NCBI RefSeq assembly: GCF_013359595.1
Contig: NZ_JABFMP010000004.1
Location: 1 to 64,000 of the forward strand
DNA: 64,000 nucleotides
From: Pseudomonas sp. C1C7
Lineage (GTDB): Bacteria; Pseudomonadota; Gammaproteobacteria; Pseudomonadales; Pseudomonadaceae
Reading direction: 5' to 3'
Shown here: positions 8,077 through 16,320 of the stretch, piece by piece
Position numbering within the stretch: position 1 is the first letter of the stretch
Layout of the letters: every line of letters begins with the position of its first letter
Position numbers and translations under genes: made by a program
The notes under the pieces: model-generated
Seen by the model: the letters and a program-made list of their open reading frames with translations, nothing else
What the model was told of the DNA's origin: nothing
Database searches by the model: none

Positions 8077-9541
8077 TCAAAATAAGGACGCTGCGATTTC
8101 TTTGGCTATCGCCAAAATTTTTGAGGTCTTCAGAGGGAGTAGTATTTGCGAAGAAAGCAAGCACTTTGTCCTGCCCTTGCTGGTGCTGAAATACCTTTCT
8201 GATGCTTCTGACTCTGCATGCAGCAATCGCTTGAGCTATCGGGTACCAAAGCAGGCGCACTTTCAGCAGCTCAAGGGTGCCCGCTCTGAACCTTATAACG
8301 GCGAGCGCATCAATAATGCGCTGCGCTTGTTAGAGCAAGCCAACGATGAGCTCTCCGGTATGTTCGACGGTATCGATTTCTGTTCGGCCAAGCTTGGTGC
8401 GACGGCGCGGGCAGACATTTTGCTCAGCCAATTGCTGGAAGCATTCGACGCTCCCGTCCTGAACTTCAATAGTGAGCATCGTAAGGCGCCATGTACTGCT
8501 GCACAGGTATGTGATGCGTTGTGGGCTTTTATAGATGACGCTTGTGGCAAGCGCGATGGGGAGGCCGTGACGCCCCCGGAAGTTTCGCGATTATTGGCAC
8601 GACTGGTACATCCCGCAGCGGGTGAGTCGGTCTATGACCCGTGCCTCGGTGTAGGCCGTTCCCTAATCGAATGCGGAAAACAGGCTCGTCTTTCCAATGT
8701 GGGGCAGGGCGCGAGTCTGTATGGCCAGGAAGTGAATGCAGACACGCTGGCATTTTCGCTGATGAACATGGTTCTGCATGGCGAGGATAGCTATCGCCTT
8801 GAATGGGGTGACAGCTTGCGAAACCCTACGCTGCTGAGCCAGGCTGGCGAGCTGATGACCTTCGATATCGCAGTGTCCCAGCCTCCCTTTTCGAGACGAG
8901 AGTGGGGGCATGAGGATGCAACTCGTGATTCGTTCGGGCGTTATCTCCGCGGGATCCCGCCCCGCGCGTCGGCAGACTTCGCATTCATTAGCCACATGCT
9001 CAGAAGCTTGAAGCCTCATGGCCGCATGGCGGTGGTGGTGTCACATGGCGTTCTGTTCCGCAGCGGGGTGGAAGGCCAGATTCGCATGCACTTGATTAAC
9101 GACAAGCTGATTGATGCGGTGATAGCTCTTCCTCCCAAGCTTTTCACTCACACGGGTATTCCGACGGCGATTTTGCTGCTGCGTAAAGACAGAAAAGCAG
9201 ATGACGTGCTGTTCGTTGATGCTAGCCGTACTTTTGAGTCTGGAAAGATTCGTAATCGCTTGAATGAGAGTGACTTGAGTTTCATTGAGGCCACCTACCA
9301 GGCGAGGAACGACGTGGCTCAGGTTGCGCGGGTGGTGTCACAGGCTGAGATTGCGCAGCACGATTACAACCTCTCGGTTGCGCGCTATGTCGAGCACGTC
9401 GAAATGGAGGAGCCGGTCAATGTAGACGTGCTACGGGCCGAGCGACTGCAGCTCGAATGTGAGCTGGCGACCCTTGAAGAAAAGCTGGAGGAGCTGCTCG
9501 CACGGATCGGTTATGACTACCGAGGTGTACCCAAGCCATAA
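8069..9541 (+). CDS. HsdM-like protein with degenerate methylase motifs
   Basis: The 490-residue product has the full HsdM layout. There is an N-terminal helical domain (about 1-150), TPPEVSRLLARLV, motif I, GQEVNADTLAFSLMNMVLHGED, motif IV, and the late segments ADFAFISHMLRSL, GVLFRSG and VIALPPKLFTHTGIPTAILLL. Two catalytic motifs are altered. Motif I reads DPCLGVGRSL (190-199) in place of DPACGTGGFL, with the phenylalanine lost. Motif IV reads QPPF (271-274; the Gln codon is CAG at 8879-8881) in place of NPPF. The asparagine normally binds the target adenine amino group, so methylation is probably weak or absent; that is inference. A C-terminal coiled coil (440-480) would contact the HsdS-like partner. 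This may be an enzyme turned DNA-binding sensor, or a decaying methylase. Confidence 0.8.
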   Translation: MADQNKDAAISLAIAKIFEVFRGSSICEESKHFVLPLLVLKYLSDASDSACSNRLSYRVPKQAHFQQLKGARSEPYNGERINNALRLLEQANDELSGMFDGIDFCSAKLGATARADILLSQLLEAFDAPVLNFNSEHRKAPCTAAQVCDALWAFIDDACGKRDGEAVTPPEVSRLLARLVHPAAGESVYDPCLGVGRSLIECGKQARLSNVGQGASLYGQEVNADTLAFSLMNMVLHGEDSYRLEWGDSLRNPTLLSQAGELMTFDIAVSQPPFSRREWGHEDATRDSFGRYLRGIPPRASADFAFISHMLRSLKPHGRMAVVVSHGVLFRSGVEGQIRMHLINDKLIDAVIALPPKLFTHTGIPTAILLLRKDRKADDVLFVDASRTFESGKIRNRLNESDLSFIEATYQARNDVAQVARVVSQAEIAQHDYNLSVARYVEHVEMEEPVNVDVLRAERLQLECELATLEEKLEELLARIGYDYRGVPKP

Positions 9542-9549
9542 AAAGCAAA

Positions 9550-9571
9550 AACCCCGCAGCTAGGCGGGGTT
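9550..9571. terminator. Hairpin terminator after the HsdM-like gene
   Basis: The stem aaccccgc / gcggggtt has a 6-base loop. The downstream T content is poor on the plus strand, while on the minus strand the hairpin is followed by a T-rich run, so it works better in that direction. It separates the methylase-like pair from the Abi gene. Confidence 0.6.
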
Positions 9572-9665
9572 CTCACTCAGGGTACACGGGCACGACCGGA
9601 AATCCGGAAAACCCGCGTGTCGAATAACAAGATAGTAGAAAATCGATCTGCTGACAAGGTGCCTC

Positions 9666-10607
9666 ATGCTCGTTCATCTGACCGCTGCCCGGCTCAAAAC
9701 CCTCGAAGAATTCTTCAAAACCACTAGCGAGAGCGACCTCTATGGTTGCTATGCGTGGACCCAGGCGGTAGGGGCAGCGCTGTTACCGATTTTGGGCGAC
9801 CTCGAGGTGAGCTTGCGTAACGCTTTGCATCGTGGTCTGTCGCAGTACTACGGAAATACAGAAAGCTTTGAGTGGATGCTCAAGACGCGCCCCAACCGCT
9901 CTAGTCCCGGTGGGTTAACGTCTTGGCACAAGCTGAGTCCCCGTACTCACGACGATGTGCTCGGCGCAGTCGAAAAAATCAAGAAGAGCAAAGGTAAGGG
10001 CTGCAGGGTAACCGTGGACGATATCGTCGCGAAAGTCGCCTTTGGCTTCTGGGAGGCAATCGTAAACGGGTTGAAACACAATTCTCACCCAAAAGGCATG
10101 CAGGCGCGCGTTTTGGCAGTTGCGTTCCCGAGCATTCCTGATCTGAGCAATGGCGTCTTCGGTGATCCAGCCCTTGTCGACCGAATAGCTAGCCTGCTTT
10201 ACCAGATGCGTGACGTCCGAAATCGTATTGGCCATCACGATTCACTGTGGAAAACGGCCGAATTCGATGCCTATGGGCGTCGAGGTTTCGTTCCTCGCCG
10301 GCCTCGGCAAACCATTACCAGCATGCGCTTGCTAGCAGATCAGATCGCTTGGTTTGCAGGATGGATCGATCCGCAGATTAGCTTGTATATCAAGGCGACA
10401 CCCCATTGGCGTCATCTGCAATGGTTGTTGACCAGAGATGCACTGTTCATGTACCGGGAAAACGGCGGCAAAGCCGTCAACTATGAGAAGACTATGCTTC
10501 CAGCGCCAGTGTACAAGGCCAAGAAAGCTACAAAACGCAAGCAGGATCGCCACGACAAAGTGTTTGGTATCAGAAGGCGTCGACTGTTGCGGGGCATGTT
10601 TTACTGA
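9666..10607 (+). CDS. Abi-family (Abi_2-like) protein with HEPN motif
   Basis: This 313-residue protein resembles the Abi_D/Abi_F (Abi_2) abortive-infection family. The N-terminal part has LEVSLRNALHRGLSQYYG. The central part has the family pattern FGFWEAIVNGL. At 185-191 there is RNRIGHH, an R-x4-H motif of HEPN RNases, with arginine, asparagine and histidine all present. The C-terminus is very basic (KAKKATKRKQDRHDK, RRRRLLRG), which suggests RNA or DNA contact. Such proteins can act by cutting RNA to stop growth during phage infection. The gene stands 124 bases after the methylase-like pair on the same strand, with a hairpin between, so it may be its own unit. The activity assignment is inference from the motif. 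Confidence 0.8.
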   Translation: MLVHLTAARLKTLEEFFKTTSESDLYGCYAWTQAVGAALLPILGDLEVSLRNALHRGLSQYYGNTESFEWMLKTRPNRSSPGGLTSWHKLSPRTHDDVLGAVEKIKKSKGKGCRVTVDDIVAKVAFGFWEAIVNGLKHNSHPKGMQARVLAVAFPSIPDLSNGVFGDPALVDRIASLLYQMRDVRNRIGHHDSLWKTAEFDAYGRRGFVPRRPRQTITSMRLLADQIAWFAGWIDPQISLYIKATPHWRHLQWLLTRDALFMYRENGGKAVNYEKTMLPAPVYKAKKATKRKQDRHDKVFGIRRRRLLRGMFY

Positions 10608-10622
10608 GCAAGGCTTGCATCC

Positions 10623-10648
10623 CATCGCCGGCGAGCCGGCTCCTATTG
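10623..10648. repeat. REP-like palindrome
   Basis: The sequence catcgccggcgagccggctcc matches the common Pseudomonas repetitive extragenic palindrome core (gccgg-n3-gccggc followed by tcctat). It lies just after the Abi gene and shows that this part of the island has been in a Pseudomonas background for some time. Confidence 0.7.
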
Positions 10649-10786
10649 TCGAATGACCTAGCGCTTCTCTCAACGTCGCTTCTGTCATGTAAAAGTTTTT
10701 AGTGTCACCTTTGCTTCTATTTGTGGCGTTTCTGAGGCGCCACCCGTGGAGATGGTAAGCTGCTATGAGATTCATTGTTTATTGCG

Positions 10787-12586
10787 TTATTCTTGGCAGT
10801 AAACGATGGGATGGATTCCCGCTTCTTTGGCAGCATGCATGAATGACGATAGGATCCAGTAGAGCTGGGTTATATTTCCTGCCACACTTATCCCTTTCTG
10901 AATTTTTTTGAATTCTTTTTCGATTGTTTTCTTCGAGATAAACGAACAGCAGATTATGCATCTGCGGTTGAATCGATAGTCCTGCCTGAGTCCGTAAAGG
11001 TAATCTTCAAACTTCCCAGGAATGCTTTTTCTGGTGCGTTTTAAAAGGCCGTAGTTATAGTTTTTACGAAATTTTTCTTTATGTTTTTTTAGGAAGAGCT
11101 TCGGGTCAACTTCCATATTTCCGATGTTTTTGATGGCTTGGCCGACGACGTCATGTAGATTGCTGGCGGACTTGCTGGGCTTCCCATGTTTGGAGTGTAT
11201 GAAAGACACGGAGTAATCAGCTCGGTTAAATGTGATGTGGTCAGCCCATTCGTTGCCAAGGTCGTCGCAGAAAACGTAGTCATCGGCGTTGTGTGCTGTC
11301 TCGACTATATCAAAGACTGACGTGGAGTCGAACTTGGTTATCTTTTTCGTTATTTTACCTTTCTCCGAAGTCGCCGAGGCAAGTTCTGGCAAGACTTTTA
11401 ACGTTCTAAGCATTGCAGGGATTTCGTTGATCCCCGCACCGTCCTCAAAGCACTGATCCATGAAGTACATGTATCTGGGGTCGGAGAATGTGATGGTCGC
11501 TAAACTCTGCTTCTTGATGTACGCCTGGAGCGTCGTCTTCTTGCCATTCTGCTCAAGATGAATGTTTTGAAGCGCTCGGCTATTGACAGCGATCGAGTGA
11601 AGATTTTTCTTTAGCTTGGCCTGTCTGATGCTACCTAAAAGTTCGTGGTCAGGTGCCGGGCCGACCTCATAAACTTGTTCCATTTCCGCAATCAAGGATT
11701 TGACGTGCTTAGATGTCATTTCGATTTCACGGCCACGTCTGGTTGTATAGAAAATAGGGATTCCTTGATTGATTACGTTTTCTACAAAAAACGAATGCTC
11801 CAGCAAAACCGCGTTTGGCGTGCTCGATTTCCAGACCAAGTCAAGATCTATGAATTTGGCAAAGTTGTTGAGGAAATCTTTTTCAGTGGAAGGGTTATTG
11901 ATGTCGTGCAGCTGTACCCTGACCCATTCCACTGCGTGGTGAATCGATTTTCGGTCCGATGCCTCAACCACGCGACCGCTTTGCGCGGAAATGGTCTTGG
12001 TGCGCCCCTTCAATTTGAGCTTGAAAAAGTAGGGGATTGACCTCCCAGCAGCATGTACAGACATAAGCCCTTTCAGATCTGAAGCTTCAAAGGCTCGACC
12101 GCGCATGGCTCGATCGGAAACGGTCATGTTGCGTGTCGCCATCTTTTGATATTGTGCATCGATGTCGCTAAAAGCAGAGGTAAGTTCACTACTCCGGATC
12201 AGCTTCGCATGCTTATCCATGCTCTCCGTTATGCTGGCACAGGACTTTTTGAAAATGGCAATACAGTCATCTATGGCAATGATCAAAATGAATGCATAGA
12301 TTGTATCTTTGAGCGGTTGCTGCCAAAAATGTACATCACGGTCGGTCTTGAAGACGCGGAGACTATAAGAGAACTTGCTGCCATCAGAAAGCGTATCATT
12401 CTGTTCAAGAATATCCGCGATAAGCGTGCTGCCAATAGTCATATTGGAGCTGGCAGCTTCTAGGATTGCCGTGAGCGTAACCTTAGTGAAAGGGGCCCTA
12501 GGGCGGTAAAATTGAGCATTCTGTGTAAGTAGGAGATCTTGCGACATCAAGCACCCGTCCGTGGAAATTTCAGCCGTAGGTAGCAT
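10787..12586 (-). CDS. Unknown 599-residue protein, low GC, possible nuclease-like C-terminal segment
   Basis: I do not recognise this protein as a named family. It has no signal peptide, no clear membrane segment and no Walker motifs. Its DNA is distinctly more AT-rich than its neighbours, pointing to recent transfer. Around residues 440-500 it reads DDLGNEWADHITFN, then VSFIHSKHGK, then SASNLHDVVGQAIKNIG. The acidic residues, the following beta-strand with H-x-K and the later GQA recall a PD-(D/E)XK-like site, but this is a guess. The C-terminal region has two adjacent cysteines (RCIICCSF). The start is uncertain: the first ATG (12586) and a second one (12547, MSQDLLLTQ) both lack a good ribosome site. 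The position between an Abi gene and recombinases suggests defence cargo. Confidence 0.7.
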   Translation of the reverse strand: MLPTAEISTDGCLMSQDLLLTQNAQFYRPRAPFTKVTLTAILEAASSNMTIGSTLIADILEQNDTLSDGSKFSYSLRVFKTDRDVHFWQQPLKDTIYAFILIIAIDDCIAIFKKSCASITESMDKHAKLIRSSELTSAFSDIDAQYQKMATRNMTVSDRAMRGRAFEASDLKGLMSVHAAGRSIPYFFKLKLKGRTKTISAQSGRVVEASDRKSIHHAVEWVRVQLHDINNPSTEKDFLNNFAKFIDLDLVWKSSTPNAVLLEHSFFVENVINQGIPIFYTTRRGREIEMTSKHVKSLIAEMEQVYEVGPAPDHELLGSIRQAKLKKNLHSIAVNSRALQNIHLEQNGKKTTLQAYIKKQSLATITFSDPRYMYFMDQCFEDGAGINEIPAMLRTLKVLPELASATSEKGKITKKITKFDSTSVFDIVETAHNADDYVFCDDLGNEWADHITFNRADYSVSFIHSKHGKPSKSASNLHDVVGQAIKNIGNMEVDPKLFLKKHKEKFRKNYNYGLLKRTRKSIPGKFEDYLYGLRQDYRFNRRCIICCSFISKKTIEKEFKKIQKGISVAGNITQLYWILSSFMHAAKEAGIHPIVYCQE

Positions 12587-12642
12587 AGTGCCAGTTATGA
12601 CCTGGGTCTAGCGACAACCCGTTGACGGTTGATGGCCTTGGC

Positions 12643-12918
12643 CTAACGGTCGAACTGCCAGGATCTGCCTAAACGCTCAACGAGCAAGTGCACAGTCAGT
12701 AGGTAGTAGTAGCGCGTCGCCTCACTCCGCTGACTCAGGCGGTGCTCAAGAAACCAAACCACATGTTTTCTCTGCCAAGCCCAGGGTGTTTCTCGCTGCC
12801 AGCGCGATGCGATTTCAGCCTGAATGAGTTTCGCCTGACGCAAATGGCGTTGCCGCGTTGCGTGTGAGCCGGTTAACACGCCAGCCAGGAAAAGTTTCAT
12901 ATCGAATGCCTTACTCAT
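12643..12918 (-). CDS. Small protein coupled to the upstream recombinase
   Basis: The product is basic and tryptophan-rich (MSKAFDMKLFLAG..., with WQRETPWAWQRKHVVWFLEHRL), about 91 residues, of unknown function. Its start overlaps the recombinase stop by eight bases, and GGTGG stands five bases before the chosen ATG at 12918, so the two are probably translated together. ATGs at 12927 and 12900 are alternatives. A small partner of this kind could be a recombination accessory factor or directionality factor; nothing in the sequence proves that. Confidence 0.6.
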   Translation of the reverse strand: MSKAFDMKLFLAGVLTGSHATRQRHLRQAKLIQAEIASRWQRETPWAWQRKHVVWFLEHRLSQRSEATRYYYLLTVHLLVERLGRSWQFDR

Positions 12919-13894
12919 GCCGCCCACCTATATAGGCAGCGACCACATCGATTCGGCCGTGCCCCAGTTCATAGCTGATTTGCTTCCGGGCATCACGATC
13001 AAGACACATGTCTATCACGTAGCAATGACCGCCATTGATAGGCGCTCGATGTTGGGTGATCTGCTCAAAGCGTTCACATGCATACGCCGACCGTAGTTCA
13101 TGGAATCCTTTGAGGTCACACCTGTGCAGGGCATCTCGTGCGGGGCGTACTACGTGCTGCATAACATCCACGTAGCTTTCTTCGGGGGCAATCAGGTTTG
13201 GGCTACCCGCTGGCGAAACCTGCTCCGCAAATCCAAGAGCATCGCGAACACGCTGATCCACCGTAATCCAACGTGGGGCCGATGCTCCGACGCGGCCGCC
13301 TTTGGTGCCGTCTTGGATATTGATCTTGCCGAGGTCTTTAGCCTCTCGGCGTAGCCGTGGTAGGTCAGCCAAGATGGCCTCACGCAAACGCATGCCGGTG
13401 GCTCGTGCCAACAGAACGATTGCGGCGGCCCGCTGCTGATGACTGCTGCAAAGCGCATCGACGATCTGCTTAACCGCTTCCCGGTCTTGGCACTGCGGCA
13501 CTGACTGTCGAACTCCGGTGCGCTGAATACCCAATGCCTTGCTCGGACTGGGCAATTTCACACACTGATCACCGCGCAGCGCCGCCATTGTCCTGTTAAC
13601 GCTGGATAGGCGGTTTTGTGCGGTGCTGATGGCGAGGCTACCGCACTCAACCGCATTGCGCAGATACGCCGCATAGTCCGCCAATACCTTGCGATCAATT
13701 TGCCGCGCATCATTGATACCTGGCCCTTGTTCGGAGCGGCACCACTTCACGAATGCCTGCCATCGATCACAGTGCGCTTTGACCGTGCCGTAGTGGCCAC
13801 CGCCAAACATGTCTTTCAGCGCCTGCGGTCCTGCGTAGCTCAATTGCCTGCCGTAGCCGAAATTGCGGCCATTGCGTTTGCCCACCAATGCCAT
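12911..13894 (-). CDS. Tyrosine recombinase (integrase-domain protein)
   Basis: The 327-residue tyrosine recombinase has an N-terminal SAM-like core-binding region (about 35-115: TVKAHCDRWQAFVKWCRSE, LADYAAYLRNAV) and a catalytic domain. Visible catalytic positions are the arginine in ATGMRLREAI, the lysine in GTKGGR, H-x-x-R in FHELRSAYACERF, the histidine in ELGHGRIDVV and the tyrosine in AAYIGG. It resembles the integrase-domain proteins carried inside Pseudomonas integrative elements rather than the terminal P4-type integrase. It lies about 1 kb inward from that integrase and forms an overlapping pair with the small gene downstream. Its substrate is unknown; it may resolve or rearrange the element. 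Confidence 0.85.
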   Translation of the reverse strand: MALVGKRNGRNFGYGRQLSYAGPQALKDMFGGGHYGTVKAHCDRWQAFVKWCRSEQGPGINDARQIDRKVLADYAAYLRNAVECGSLAISTAQNRLSSVNRTMAALRGDQCVKLPSPSKALGIQRTGVRQSVPQCQDREAVKQIVDALCSSHQQRAAAIVLLARATGMRLREAILADLPRLRREAKDLGKINIQDGTKGGRVGASAPRWITVDQRVRDALGFAEQVSPAGSPNLIAPEESYVDVMQHVVRPARDALHRCDLKGFHELRSAYACERFEQITQHRAPINGGHCYVIDMCLDRDARKQISYELGHGRIDVVAAYIGGRHE

Positions 13895-14319
13895 GTCGAA
13901 TCACCTCATCGTTCGCTCTCCGATCCTCGCCCCACGTCATCCCGCCAAGAATGTTGAGTGTTATCAGGGATCAAGGCCCCTGCGACCTGTGGGGAATGTC
14001 CTCTTCGCGGGACTGGCGGCTCCTTACGTCCGGGAGCAAGGGCATCTCATGATCTGGCCTCCTGAACACCGTTACCGGTGGGCGGGTGGAGGCAGCACTG
14101 GCTGACGAGGCCAGCGCCTGAAGATCCTGAGCCGGGTGAACGCAGCGGTGCGATGACCGGGGCGTGCCTGACTGTCAGTCAGGTGCAGTCCATTCCCTGG
14201 TCTGCGGCACCATCATCTACAGCGCTGTTGCTGGTGACATCGGCGTTTGTCACGCCGATTGTCACGAGGGGGAATGCCGCAAAGCCTTGTGCGATCAGGG
14301 CTGCAGCAGTGGTTTGAGC

Positions 14320-14350
14320 GCCCGTCTCTTTCCAGAAGAAAGAGACGGGC
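14320..14350. repeat. Perfect 12-bp inverted repeat
   Basis: The arms gcccgtctcttt and aaagagacgggc pair perfectly around a 7-base loop (ccagaag). No T-run follows on either strand, so it does not look like an ordinary terminator. Confidence 0.8.
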
Positions 14351-14710
14351 ACAGGTTGGCGCAAGATTCGGCCAAGCGAATAGGTTGCTGCAGGGCAGAG
14401 AGGTACGATGTGTCTGGCGCACGAGGGCCATATGTGTAAGAGCATCCATCACATGGGTAGTGACCGTACGAGCTGCCGGATGCGAATCGTACTTAGGCTG
14501 AACCACCGCGGGAGCGGCGTGACCTTTAAGGCTCGGGTCACCTGGGGTGCTGTCATCGACAGCCTTTGCACGGCCAGTTCTACGCCTGTGGATAAACCCG
14601 GTCAAGGGCCGAAATTAAGCGCCCTTGAGGACGTGAAAAGCGGTTATCCATTGGTGGAATTACTTGGTAACTCCCGGACAACGTCGTGGCTTTTAGCTTT
14701 TCAAAGTGAG

Positions 14711-14753
14711 GTCCATCCAAACAGGGCGGCTTTGCAGCCCTGTTTGGATGGAC
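14711..14753. repeat. Perfect 17-bp inverted repeat
   Basis: The arms gtccatccaaacagggc and gccctgtttggatggac are exact complements separated by ggctttgca. There is no T-run on either side. It lies about 85 bases beyond the 3' end of the P4-type integrase gene. It could be a recombinase or relaxase site, or a very stable RNA hairpin. Confidence 0.85.
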
Positions 14754-14837
14754 CCGCGCTGAGAAGCAGATAAGCGAGGCTGCTTGCCCCGAATCTTGGA
14801 CGTTCAGTTGTTTCCGCAATTCTTGCGCCGTACAGAG

Positions 14838-16094
14838 TTAGCGGATCGGTACCACGTTCTTGTCTCTGACTTGACCGTATGCTGAGGCAAGCAGGCTGCC
14901 GGTGGCGGCCTTCTGGATGTACTCACTCCACCAGGCCATCATCGGTCGCCTGCGTTCGATGTAGTCTGCTCGGTTGTAGGCGCTGCGCACCTCATCCTTG
15001 TCGACATGCGCCAGTGCGACCTCAATAAGCTCCGGGTCCCAGCCATGCTCATTCAAGATGGTGCTGGCCATCGAGCGCATGCCGTGGCTGACCAACCGAT
15101 CCTGGAAGCCCATACGTTTCAACGCCATGTTGGCGGTCTGGCTATTGGCGTGGGTGCGCGGATTTCTGTCTGCCGGGAAGACGTATTCGCGATGGCCGCT
15201 GTGAGTCTTCAGTGATTCCAACAGGGCGATAGCGTGATCACTCAAAGGAATGCTGTGTGGGCGGCGCTTCTTCATCCGCTCCGCAGGGATAGTCCAAACG
15301 CGCCTTTCAAAGTCGATGTCTGCCCAGCGAGTAGTCGCCGCCTCGGCGGGGCGAGTCATCGTGTGCAACTGCCATTCGATCAGGCAACGGGTGGTGCGTT
15401 TGATGCTGGCGTTCGCGATCTCCAGCATGAGCTCGGGGAGCTCTTCGGGCGGCAGCGCAGCCATGTTCTCTTTCTTGGGCTTCTTGAAGACTGCCCTGAT
15501 GCCGCTGAGCGGGTTGGCGAAGATCAGGCCGGAGTTTACGCCGTAGGTCATGATCTCGTTCAGCCGCTGGCTAAGGCGCTTCACCGTCTCCAGGCTGCCT
15601 TTCGCTTCAATTGGACGAAGCAATGCGATCACCATCGGCGCGGTGATTTTCACCAGTGGTGTCGTCCTCAAGTCGGGGAACACATGCAGCGTGAGAGACC
15701 GCCAAATGTCCTCGGCGTAAGCCGGAGTAACCGAGTCTTTCTTGAGCTCGAACCAGGCGGTGGCCACGTTCTCGAAGGTGTGTTCCGTTTCCGCGCGTTT
15801 GGCTTCATTCAACGTATTGCGCTGCACCTTCGGATCGATGCCTTGGGCTAGCAGCTCGCGGGCTTCGACTGCCTTCTTTCGTGCGTTCGCTAGTGACAGT
15901 TCGGGGTAGGTCCCGAAGCCTATGTTGATGCGCTTCTTGGTCACCGGTTCGCGATAGTTGAAATTCCACAGCAACGAGCCGTTGCTGCGTACGCGGAGTT
16001 GCAAACCGTCACCGTCCGTGAGGACGTAATCCTTGGACGCGGGTTTGACTCCCTTGAGTTGTCGATCGGAGAGACGGAGGTTTTGAGCAGGCAT
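14838..16094 (-). CDS. P4-type tyrosine integrase of the ssrA island
   Basis: This site-specific integrase catalyses insertion and excision of the island. It has an N-terminal DUF4102 arm-binding domain (LSDRQLKGVKPASKDYVLTD... to about residue 90), a core-binding domain, and a catalytic domain. The catalytic domain shows the arginine in TMTRPAEAATTRW, HGMRS (H-x-x-R), the histidine in LAHVDKDEV and the tyrosine in SAYNRADY. I chose the ATG at 16094 because TTGAGGA sits eight bases upstream; a GTG at 16112 would add six residues but covers that ribosome site. The gene starts 188 bases from the 3' end of ssrA and is transcribed away from it. That is the standard layout of an element integrated at tmRNA. 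Confidence 0.94.
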   Translation of the reverse strand: MPAQNLRLSDRQLKGVKPASKDYVLTDGDGLQLRVRSNGSLLWNFNYREPVTKKRINIGFGTYPELSLANARKKAVEARELLAQGIDPKVQRNTLNEAKRAETEHTFENVATAWFELKKDSVTPAYAEDIWRSLTLHVFPDLRTTPLVKITAPMVIALLRPIEAKGSLETVKRLSQRLNEIMTYGVNSGLIFANPLSGIRAVFKKPKKENMAALPPEELPELMLEIANASIKRTTRCLIEWQLHTMTRPAEAATTRWADIDFERRVWTIPAERMKKRRPHSIPLSDHAIALLESLKTHSGHREYVFPADRNPRTHANSQTANMALKRMGFQDRLVSHGMRSMASTILNEHGWDPELIEVALAHVDKDEVRSAYNRADYIERRRPMMAWWSEYIQKAATGSLLASAYGQVRDKNVVPIR

Positions 16095-16248
16095 GAGATT
16101 GTCCTCAAGCACTGATTCGGTATTCCAAAGATTAGCACCGGGTGAGCTGGAATACCGCCTGGAATACCCGAATGGCTGGAACTCAAAAACTCTTGAAAGA
16201 CCGCAAAAGCGCTGGAGGCCGCGTATTTACTGGATTTCAGGCACAAAA

Positions 16249-16270
16249 AAAGACGTCCGTGGACGTCTTT
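16249..16270 (-). terminator. ssrA terminator
   Basis: On the minus strand aaagacgtcc and ggacgtcttt pair almost back to back, followed by a run of T (the plus-strand a-run at 16245-16251). It begins 12 bases after the tmRNA CCA end, so it lies on the island side of the junction. Confidence 0.85.
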
Positions 16271-16281
16271 GATTGATCATT

Positions 16282-16320
16282 TGGTGGAGCCGGGGGGATT
16301 TGAACCCCCGTCCGCCAGTA
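16282..16320. other. Probable attachment junction at the ssrA 3' end
   Basis: The 3' acceptor and T-arm segment of tmRNA is a classic target for P4-type integrases, and the integrase gene starts just downstream. The island therefore extends from here towards base 1. I found no second copy of this segment elsewhere in the window, so the core length and the other junction cannot be defined. Placement is inference. Confidence 0.45.

Larger units (their letters stand above)
13895..14837. other. 943-base non-coding stretch rich in inverted repeats
   Basis: There is no convincing protein gene here: short frames on both strands overlap each other and lack ribosome sites. There are instead several inverted repeats. 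These are gcctcc/ggaggc (14057-14093) enclosing caccg-ttac-cggtg, cctgact-gtc-agtcagg (14167-14183), a 12-bp perfect stem (14320-14350) and a 17-bp perfect stem (14711-14753). The stretch lies between two recombinase genes, so it may hold recombination or transfer sites or a structured RNA. Confidence 0.5.

Noticed and set aside
14408..14819. Short frames on both strands sharing VHPNRAA-type residues
   Set aside because: The shared residues come from the perfect inverted repeat at 14711-14753, not from related proteins.
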